A stretch of 64,000 bases of DNA from Nephrocerus scutellatus. Lineage: Eukaryota; Arthropoda; Insecta; Diptera; Pipunculidae. Made by a program: the position numbers and the translations under genes. Under the pieces are notes generated by a model. The model did no database searches. It was not told where the DNA came from and worked only from the letters and a program-made list of their open reading frames with translations. The stretch spans positions 27,566,669-27,630,668 of the forward strand of contig OX352762.1 of assembly GCA_947095585.1 (NCBI GenBank), read 5' to 3'. Below are positions 56,111 to 64,000 of this stretch, one piece after another (the stretch's first letter is position 1; each line of letters begins with the position of its first letter).

Positions 56111-56911
56111 GTGGTTCCTAAATGCATAAATACAGTAGGTACCTAGTAAACAGTGGAAGTTAGGAAGGAAGGTTAAAGTAATGAAATTTTAAAAAGAAAT
56201 TAACCAACTCAACTAGAGGTGCCAGCCAACACATTAGGAAAGTATCGAGCTGACGAATAAAATAATTCTTACTTAGTTGCAATTTTTATAGCGAAAATTC
56301 AATAACGAGATTTGCAAGAAATGCGAAGATTCTTTCTCTTAAGTTCGTTTGATGCAGCTGTGAACCTAACATCCCAAACTTTCTTGTATTTCATAACTGT
56401 TTCAATTAGAGAATTCATAATTTGATGATTTTTGTGTATACTGTGCCATTTAGGAGGTGCGTACCGATTTCAGGGGTTCTAGGAAAACCTGCAACTACGT
56501 CCTATTTGAGATGTGTCCCAATTAGAACTGTCCCAATTGTGGAGGGTGTGTGTTGTGCATTGAAATTACGAAGGTCGTATCGAGGGCCGACCCAATTAAG
56601 AGGTGTACCAATTATGGAGTGCCCCAATTTGGAAGTTTTCCTGTATGTATATCTGAAAAGCTAGAAGATCGATTGGGATGACTCTAGCAAAATAACTGAT
56701 TAAGGTTAAGTGCGGTAGGCCGTGGCTACTGGCAGAACACAGCTTTCAGTATATTTCATTAATCAGGGAATCCGCCCATGGCTCAGCCAGAATAACTTGT
56801 AGTGTTCGCACTACTCTATATTAAGTAGTCGTCCGATTAGCTTCTGTTTATTGACTGACTCTCAAAAGAAAATCTCAGTATTCATTAGGCATTCAAAATA
56901 TATAATAATAA
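56111..56911. other. No gene; CCAATTAGGAGGTG-type repeated words
   Basis: Between 56450 and 56640, words such as 'gaggtgcgtacc', 'ccaattagaactgtcccaatt' and 'gaggtgtaccaattatggag' recur in tandem. They could be an expanded end of a pogo-like element, but this is not shown. Nothing else is recognised. Confidence 0.35.
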
Positions 56912-57196
56912 TAATAATATTCGGCGCGACAGACCGTTGCGGTCCAGGGCCTAGCTTCTCGCTACCATTTGTGTTGTGCATGTATATTTTTGCACGCAAA
57001 TGGAGGGGACCTACAATTTAGTGCCGTATCCGAACGGCGAATTGAGAAGCTTTCCGTGACAAGTTATGTCTCTCGGACTTTTGTCAGACATTCGAGAGAG
57101 GTGGTGGGACCGTGAAAAATACTTTTGGTATTACTGGGATTCGAACCACAAACCTCCTGAACAGAAGCCATGCACTTATCTACTGAGTCACGGCGC
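56912..57196 (-). mobile_element. tRNA-derived SINE, near full length, reverse
   Basis: The reverse complement begins 'tgcgccgtgactcagtagat', carries box B GGTTCGAATCCCAGTAATAC and the full body, and ends in (ATT/ATA)n. It is the best partner to the copy at 31626..31908 for defining the family. Confidence 0.85.
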
Positions 57197-58302
57197 AGAT
57201 ATATAATTCAATATGCAATATACATACATGACATAAGAAAAGGAAATACTATAAGGCGATTGACCATACTCAACTTCTCCTTTACTTCTATGAATTATTT
57301 CTTCCACTCGGAAAATTAACGTACAAAAATTCCAAATTCATAAACTAATAATTCAATATAGTAATAAGTGATTCGTTTTTAAAATTCAAAATTGTTATTT
57401 TATTAATTTAAATCTCAAAAATGAAAACCGAAAAAACGAAATGGAAAATTTTATTCAAAAACCTGAATTGGAAGTTTGCTCGAGAGGACGTGGCCAACAA
57501 ACGAAAATCCACAATAGTTGTGCGTGCCCTTTTCATTTGTAAGGCCTGGTACAACAGACGTATCTGACACGTTTCACTGTTGAGTTGTAGGCCTTCAAGA
57601 AAGACGCCAAGTTGCAGAAGAACAGATTTGTACCACAGTCTAGAGAGGTTCCAAGAAATTTGGAGGCTGAATTTAGTAATTATTTGTAATATTTTCTTGG
57701 TCAGGGTCTTTGTAGTTTTCCCTGACCATGATCCATTGATTAAAGCATTTCAGTTTCGTAATCTTTTTCCGTATTGCTTTTTTCAATGAATCAGAGAGAA
57801 TTCTAGGAAAATAAATTGAAACCGGCTACAAACGTGAGGAATGTGATATATTGAAAATTACATTCTTTCGATTTTTGAATTTTAATAAAGGGCTTAGCCC
57901 AGCTTATTGCCATGGCAATAAGTTTATCATATAAAAAAAAGTAGTAATTAAATTAAACAATAATTCACTTAAATACCAATAATTAATATTATCAATGTTA
58001 CCAAAAATTACTTCTTCGTTGGTTACGCTAAACGATCTGCTACTTTGACACATATCTCTGACCTGGTAATCAATGGTTGAGATGATGCTGGTGAACAAAT
58101 GTGAGAAGCCTCTGAGGCATGTTTTTAATAGTTATCCACTTGTGGCCGTCCTTAAAGGCAAAACTGGATTATCTCCCTTGTAAAGGCTCCTGTAAATAGA
58201 TCTTGCATTTGTACTATTCTGATTTTGTTCAATTTTAAACGCTTTTATATTTACTTGCCTGTGTCTGTTTTTCCTTCCGGTTTTTATGTCATTCTGCCAC
58301 GC
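57197..58302. other. No gene recognised
   Basis: Short frames at 57580..57789 (+) and 57904..58098 (-) have no recognisable domain. There is no shared repeat. Confidence 0.4.
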
Positions 58303-58304
58303 TT

Positions 58305-59775
58305 TTTAAATTCTCTATATTAACTTCGCGTGCACGTGGCTGGCTGGCTGGCTGGGTGGCTGGCTGGGTGGCTGGCTGGCTTGTCAGATTTTCTGATCAA
58401 TTTTTAACACACTTCCCATAGCCCGAAGTGAGAGCATTGAAATTTTGCACACATGTATATTTCCGGTGACAATACTTTCTATTAAAATTTGAGGACGGGG
58501 GGCTCCCATACAAATATTTTTAAAAATTTACCCGATTTTCTTAAAATTTTATACAAATGTGTATCTCTGATGGACAAAACTTTTTGTAAAATTTTTGAAG
58601 CGATCGGGCCCCGGGGTCGGGGGGCTGCCGTACATTTTTTTTTAATTATCAATTTTTAACGCACTTCCTAAAGCCCGATTTTCCTGAAATTTTGTACACA
58701 TGTGTTTTTCCAGTGACAATACTTTCTTTTAAAATTTGGGTTCGTGGGGCTCCCATAAAAATTTAAAATAAAAATTATCCGTTTTTTTTTCTTTCAAATT
58801 TTACACACATGTGTATACCCAATAAACAATACATTACATACAATATCATAAAGTGGCATCAGATACCGTCGTACTTTAATGACTCAGTGCGCTATATGCT
58901 GCGCAGTCGGCTGCGCTGCTTGGTTTGGTGGATTTTGATTGCAAAATCTATTCTGCCTGTTCATGGAAGCACTACGAGTTTGCGTCGCCATATTTTTAAA
59001 TCGGCACTTACATGTTTATTAATAATGTCATTATTTCTAATAATGAACCAAAACAGAAAATTTCGGTTTCACATCAAGCTTCTCAAGCATCAATATACAT
59101 TACTACGACTTACACAATCATTATTAATGCCATTTCACAAAGTTACCATGAATGTGCGTAACAGTATAAAAGTCGAATCGGTTATGAACATTCTATTTCA
59201 TCTTTAAGTACTATGTATGTATTTTGTTTACTAATGTCTCTTTCCATTGCACAAACCGTATCCGAAACCATACCCATAGGTTAGCTTTCAAAGTGACAGA
59301 GTTTTCGATGTGAACGAGGTGAGTGCCCGAAGTACCCGATTGCCGAAGGGTAGCAAAGTAACATTATCGGTTACAAAACAAAGGTACATAAAATCAAACC
59401 GTACTCTGAGCACGAGAGAGAAATCTTAGCTCACCCACAAATGAACCCAGCAAATGAAATTTTTTTTTTGTTTGAGACATAAATGTTTTATGCTTAATTC
59501 AACTTACTTACTTATTTAGTTAATTGTATTTTTATTGACGTCGTTTTTTTTGTCGATACCAACTTACAGATAGAACAACAAGTTTTCACAATCTTCTGTC
59601 ATTTCGCGTTTTCATAAATTAGTTCAGAGCAGTCAAAGAGTTCTCAAGATAAATGTTCGTGTTTCTTATTTGCTCAGAGTATGAGCGTGCTCTAATGCTC
59701 AGAATAAAATGATCTGAGCTTTTTCAATTTTAACATCTGATGTCAAATGTCTCTTTCGATTATTATCTCCTACAA
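58305..59775 (+). mobile_element. Mini-me/Helentron-like element, left arm of palindrome
   Basis: Begins 'ttttaaattctctatattaacttcgcgtgcacgtgg', a long mixed CTGG/GTGG microsatellite, and three internal units. A GC-rich hairpin GCGCAG-TCGG-CTGCGC lies at about 58902-58917. There is an insert of about 465 bp (58945-59410) and a roughly 350-bp segment (59415-59775). It lacks the usual 3' tail and instead runs into the inverted partner element. Confidence 0.65.
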
Positions 59776-60738
59776 TAAAAAAACAACCCATAAAAATTAA
59801 AATTTTTCATCTAAATTCTCTAATCGCAGAAATTGATATGGGAGCCCCTCGATCCTGGGCCATTTTTTTTTATTGTAGGAGAAAATCATCGAAACAAACA
59901 TTTGACATCAGATGTTAAAATTGAAAAAGCTCAGATCATTTTTTTCTGAGCACTTAGAGCACGCTCATACTCTGAGCAAATAAGAAACACGAACATTTAT
60001 CTTGAGAACTCTTTGACTGCTCTGAACTAATTTATGAAAACGCCAAATGACAGAATATTGTGAAAACTTGTTGTTCTATTTGTAAGTTGATATCGACAAC
60101 AAAAAAAACGACATCAATAAAAATACAATTCAGTAAATAAAAATGTAAGTTGAATTAAGCATAAAACATTTATGTCTCCTTTCATTTGCGGGGTTCATTT
60201 GTGCGTGCGCTAAGATTTCTCTCTCTCTTTCCACCACCAACAAAACCATGCAGCGCAGCCGACTGCGCAGCACACACCGCACAAAGTCCATAAAGGGCGA
60301 CGAATATCTGATGCCAGTACAGATATTTAAAAAATGTATAAGGGCCTTGCGGCCGAACCCGGGACCCGATCACTACCAAATTTTCGAAAAAAGTATTGTT
60401 TATTGGGTATACACATGTGTGTAAAATTTGAAGAAAATCGGGTAAATTTTTTAAAATTTTTGTTTGGGAGCCCCCCGACCCCGCAGCCCGAGGGGACTCA
60501 AAATTTAATAGAAAGTGTTGTCTCCGGAAATACACATGTGTGCAAAATTTCAATAAAATCGGGCCATGGGAAGTGGGTTAAAAATTGATCGCAAGAATCC
60601 ACGACAGACGACCGACCGACGACCGACCGACGACCGACCGACGACCGACCGATGACCGACCGACGACCGACCGACAACCGACCGACGACCGACCGACGAC
60701 CCACGGGCAAGTGAAGTTAATATAGAGAATTTAAAAAA
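59776..60738 (-). mobile_element. Mini-me/Helentron-like element, right arm of palindrome, GTCG microsatellite
   Basis: On the - strand: 5' terminus 'tttaaattctctatattaactt' at 60738, then a long (GTCGGTCG) microsatellite at 60597-60705 in place of CTGG, then internal units. A GC-rich hairpin (60250-60272) and a roughly 350-bp segment that is the inverse of 59415-59775 follow. Last comes the normal 3' end, gattagagaatttagatg, the A/T hairpin and 'gggttgttttttt' at 59776. Confidence 0.7.
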
Positions 60739-60832
60739 AATGACACAGGATCGAGGGGCTCCCTTATCAATTTCTGCAATTACAGAATTTAGATGAAAAA
60801 TTTAAATTTTTATGGGTTGTTTTTTTTTCATT
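60739..60832 (+). mobile_element. Mini-me/Helentron-like 3' end fragment
   Basis: 'aggatcgaggggctccc', 'cagaatttagatgaaaaattt', 'aaatttttatgggttgtttttttt' is an inverted near-copy of 59776..59868. It starts immediately at the 5' terminus of the preceding element. Confidence 0.6.
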
Positions 60833-60839
60833 TATTGTT

Positions 60840-61505
60840 TTTTTGTGGTCTTCGGGTTGGTCTTGAGGTGGATATTGAGGTGAGTCATGATGGGGCCTTC
60901 AGGTGGGTCTAAAGGGGATTCTGTAGATTTTAAGAGGGTCGTGAGTGAAACCTTTTTTATGTGTTCTTGAGACTGTTTTGAGGGGGTCTTAAGGGAACCA
61001 TAAAGGGTTTGAGGGGGTCTTGAGGGAGTATTGATGGGGGTAGTAACGTGGTCTCGAGGTTATCTTGAGGGTATTTTTAGGTAGTCTTGAAGGTGGTCCC
61101 GAGGGCTCGGGGTTTTGTGACGATCTTTAGTGGGGTCTTTAGGTGTTCTTGAGGGGATCTTGAGGAGATTTTGGGAGTGTCTTGAGTAGAGTCTTAAGAG
61201 GGGTTTGTGGGGGTCTTATGGGGTATAAAGGGGACTTGAGGGGGTTTGAGAGGGTCTTGAGAGGGGTCTTAGGAGGATTTTGAGGGGTTCTTAAATTAAT
61301 CTTGAGTCTTAAGGGGGTTTTGAGGGATTCTTGGATGGTCTTGAAGAGGGATTGAGGGGGTTTTAGAAGGTCGTGAGTGGAGTCTTAGATGAGTCTTGGG
61401 GGAGCCTTTAAGTAGTCTTGAGGGGGTCTCGAAGGAGTTTTGTGGGGATATTTAGTGGGGTCTTGAGAGGTTCTTGAGGGGATTTTGAGAGCGTCGTGAT
61501 TGGAG
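60840..61505 (+). repeat. G-rich degenerate minisatellite (GGGGTCTTGAG)n
   Basis: About 660 bp of imperfect 10-15 bp units built on 'gggggtcttgagg'. The + strand is nearly devoid of C outside 'tct', with many runs of 3-5 G. There is no open frame of note. Such G-runs could form G-quadruplexes on one strand (inference). Confidence 0.75.
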
Positions 61506-61509
61506 ATTG

Positions 61510-61558
61510 GACTTTAGAACACCTAAAAGCCCCCTCAACTTTTAGGTGTTCTAAAGTC
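61510..61558. repeat. Perfect 20-bp hairpin with 9-nt loop
   Basis: Left arm 61510..61529 (GACTTTAGAACACCTAAAAG) is exactly complementary to 61539..61558. The loop is CCCCCTCAA. It closes the G-rich minisatellite. Confidence 0.85.
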
Positions 61559-61578
61559 ACATAATTTCAAAGTACCGA

Positions 61579-61629
61579 GCTAAGCATTTGATGTTCTTTT
61601 AATCTTGTCATAAACCTCAAATGCTTAGC
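61579..61629. repeat. 13-bp perfect inverted repeat
   Basis: GCTAAGCATTTGA at 61579..61591 is the exact inverse of 61617..61629, with a 25-nt spacer and a T-run right after. It looks like a second stem next to the 20-bp hairpin. Confidence 0.6.
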
Positions 61630-61719
61630 ACGTTTTTTTTTAAATTTTGAGATTTTTTTTAAGCCACAAATATTTCGGATTTTTATTAAAAACATTTCAG
61701 CAATTTGCATTTATTTTAT

Positions 61720-61985
61720 AATTGCGAGCCCGAAGGGCGAAGCTAATAATCAGAGGACAAGAAAATTTTTCTGGCGTACGTGTGTCGGTTTGTGGGTTTG
61801 TGGGTTTGTGGGTTTGTCCGGTTGTATATCCCGACTTCTACCATTCAGAATTTGATGGGACTTGTTTTAAAACAATTGGTAATTGGTATCGCTTGGCTTG
61901 CGATAACGTGACGCGCGTCGCGTGTCGCGTGTATTATTCCGTATTAGACCGCGGACATCTAGAAACGACGCTTGCTAGACTTTGA
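61720..61985 (+). repeat. Family-B repeat with (GTTTGTGG)n microsatellite
   Basis: 'gcgtacgtgtgtcggtttgtgggtttgtgg', then 'tatatcccgacttctaccattcagaatttgatgggact', 'tgttttaaaacaattg', 'cttggcttgcgataacg', 'acgcgcgtcgcgtg'. It is the inverse of the blocks at 29.4, 34.1 and 37.2 kb, in the same order. A microsatellite next to one end parallels the mini-me-like family. Confidence 0.6.
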
Positions 61986-62127
61986 GCTAACAACATTTGC
62001 CGTATCTATACCACGGCTTATTGGTAAAGCTAATTGGATTCTCAACCAATCTTGTCACATCAGCGATTTCGGCCCGCATTACTATCTATTATAGCAGGCA
62101 GATATCAGGTCCTAAATTAGACCTGAC

Positions 62128-62811
62128 CTTAGGGCCCCGGGGTCGTGAGGCTCCATAAAAATTTAAAAATAAAATTTCTTCAAATTTTATACAAATTTTA
62201 TACACATGTGTATCTCCGATGGACAAAACTTTATGTAAAATTTTTGGAGTGATCGGGCCCTGAGCCCCGAGGGGTGGCCATATCAATTTTTTGAAAATTT
62301 GCCCGATTTCTTCAAATTTTAAACACATGTGTATCTCCGATGGACAAAACTTTTTGTACATTTTTTGGTGTGAACGTTCCCTGTGACCCGAGGGGTACCC
62401 ATAAAAATGTTTTGTAAAATTAGCCCGATTTCTTCAAATTTTAAACACATGTATATCTCCAATGGACAAAAGTTTTTGTACAATTTTTGGAGTGACAAAT
62501 ATGTATCTCCGATAACAACACTTGCTATTGAAATTTGGAAGTGACACAAATTTTTTACATATATGTATCTCCGGTGCAAACAGTTTTTGTAAAAAATTTT
62601 AAGTAAAAGGTCTCTAATATAAATTTTTCAATTTTCTGCAAATTTTATATGCACGTGTATCTCCGATGGACAACAACAAATTTTGTATTCGGTCCCCGGT
62701 CCCGTACAAATTTTATAAATAAAAGTACTCGATTTTCTTCAAATTTTATACACATCTGTATATCCGATTAGAGAATTTACAAGAAAAATGTTAATTGTTA
62801 TGGGCTGTTTT
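62128..62811 (+). mobile_element. Mini-me/Helentron-like element, multi-unit (array member 1)
   Basis: About five units of 'acacatgtgtatctccgatggacaaaactttttgta', then 'atccgattagagaatttacaag', the A/T-rich tail and 'gggctgttttttt'. The 5' terminus and microsatellite are missing. It abuts the next copy. Confidence 0.7.
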
Positions 62812-63062
62812 TTTAAATTCTCTATATTATTTTCGCTAGCTGGCTGGTCAGATCCTGTGATAAATTTTTAACCCGCTTCCTAAATCCCGACTTTATTTAA
62901 ACTTTGCACACATATGCATTTCCCATGACAACACTTTCTATTCGGACCGCGGCAACAGATCATGTCATACTATTATGACTGTGTTCTGTGTGCGCTGCTG
63001 CGGTGTTAGTATACTTTTGGTTATTGGAGAATTTACATGAAACATTTAAATTTTTATGGTTT
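62812..63062 (+). mobile_element. Mini-me/Helentron-like element, short copy (array member 2)
   Basis: Starts 'aaattctctatattattttcg', a very short CTGG run, one unit, 'tgactgtgttctgtgtgcgctgctgcgg', 'agtatacttttggttatt', 'gagaatttacatg' and 'aaatttttatgg'. It is the same subfamily as 18145 and 38291. Confidence 0.72.
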
Positions 63063-64000
63063 CAGAGTTCAGAGTGTATAAAATTACAAATAAACAATGC
63101 ATTTAAGCAGTGTATATCAGCTATATTCTTTTACACAGATAATAACAGTTTCGGTTAGGGTCAAATCAGCATAGCGGTAGTAAAATTATATGCCATACAC
63201 TACAATGAGCGCGAGTATATACATACATATATATATTGTAATGCCTATCATACTTAGCCACTAAAATCGAAAACCATCATTGCCCATTGCAATTATTGTT
63301 ATTAATCTTTTAACACATCTTCCTTGTCACTGTTCCCAATAAGAGTCATCTTCTTGGCGATTTGTCAATTTCACACCATTGGTGGACAACCACGTTGTGA
63401 ATGTTATCTTCGCACTTGAAGATATTGGCCTCGAGAGAAATTTTGTCATCCATCAATCAAAGTAATGTGGCTATGAAGTCAATGCAGAAAGAGACACCTA
63501 ACGGCTGTAGAAGGTGCGCGCTCAACAACTTTGCCATAGAAGCACGACTCTGGATACCTCTCAACAACTGCTGGTTGGTTGTATAGAGGTCGTAATGGGC
63601 TTTAATTAATCACGTGTGCTCGTTCGACCGGAAATTTTCCCAATCATACAACTATGTTTTAAAAATTTGAAATATTTTTCAGGCGTTTAGTTCGAGATGG
63701 AATTAATTGGTCAATTTTAAATTGGACGTGTCAACAAAGTGCTTAGAATGGAGGTTATAATAAAAAGCGTGCTCTACACATTTTTATTAAAAATTATTAT
63801 TAATGAAGAGTTATTAATAACCGCTAATTAAACGGCTATTGTTTAGGTGATGGGGATTTCTATTATGTTACGGTTGTTTCTTTTTTGAAGTTTTTTTTTG
63901 GCAGATAACTGAAGGATATCTAAATCTTTCATTAGTGTTTTGGAGTGGGTGGGGCTAATATTACTCGAATATGCACCGGAAAACTTAATCAGAAAGGGTG
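63063..64000. other. No gene recognised
   Basis: AT-rich. A frame at 63401..63586 (+) and its antisense are open but match nothing I recognise. Confidence 0.4.

Noticed and set aside
54830..56660. Complete pogo-like element with TIRs
   Set aside because: The transposase remnant is clear, but I could not match a convincing inverted pair at its ends.
63401..63586. 61-aa frame and its antisense as a gene fragment
   Set aside because: I recognise no family and see no flanking signals, so I left it as unannotated sequence.

Overview
This is a transposon-saturated eukaryotic window, almost certainly from a higher (brachyceran) fly. The evidence is a jockey-type LINE with a DPE-like internal promoter, mdg1/412-like Ty3 LTR remnants, short introns with GTRAGT donors, and above all mini-me/DINE-1-like (Helentron-associated) repeats. 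The sequence is AT-rich with large intergenic and intronic spaces filled by nested repeats. A tephritid or similar large-genome fly would fit, but the species cannot be fixed from the sequence.

Only two host genes are well supported. (1) Sobp (sine oculis-binding protein) lies on the + strand, with one coding exon at 32636..33038 and a long last coding exon at 42036..44074. The two are joined across a 9.0 kb intron through a split Asp codon. Together they encode the conserved N-terminal block, two FCS-type zinc fingers, a low-complexity Gln/His/Pro region, a conserved Ile/Pro-rich motif and basic clusters. The upstream exon with the start codon was not found. (2) A GNB1L orthologue (WD40 protein) lies on the - strand, two exons, 49011..48874 and 48798..47965, 323 aa, complete. 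A possible divergent first exon with a consensus donor lies at 49162..49288.

Layout. 1-12 kb: LINE fragments, a 5.2 kb jockey-like LINE (4378..9604) with a 15-bp target-site duplication, an RTE-like remnant and a SINE. 13-32 kb: mini-me/Helentron-like copies (including a three-copy head-to-tail array at 24.0-25.6 kb), a TA-flanked MITE with a transposase HTH, transposase fragments and tandem repeats. 32-44 kb: Sobp, its big intron holding a 1.45 kb long-TIR element, LINE pieces, a SINE and a minisatellite. 44.7-46.1 kb: an expanded mini-me-like copy with about eleven 115-bp units. 48-49 kb: GNB1L. 50.5-54.5 kb: a solo LTR with a 4-bp target duplication, a tandem repeat, and an internally deleted Ty3/mdg1-like element. 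55-56.1 kb: a decayed pogo/Tigger transposase. 58.3-60.8 kb: two mini-me-like elements in inverted tail-to-tail orientation, forming a large palindrome. 60.8-61.6 kb: a G-rich minisatellite and a perfect 20-bp hairpin. 62.1-63.1 kb: a two-copy head-to-tail mini-me-like array.

The most interesting system is the mini-me/Helentron-like family, with about 20 copies or fragments. Every fairly complete copy has 10-bp inverted subterminal repeats, a tetranucleotide microsatellite just inside one end, a variable number of roughly 115-bp internal units, a GC-rich hairpin, and an A/T hairpin near the other end. The microsatellite occupies one fixed slot, but its repeat motif differs between copies.
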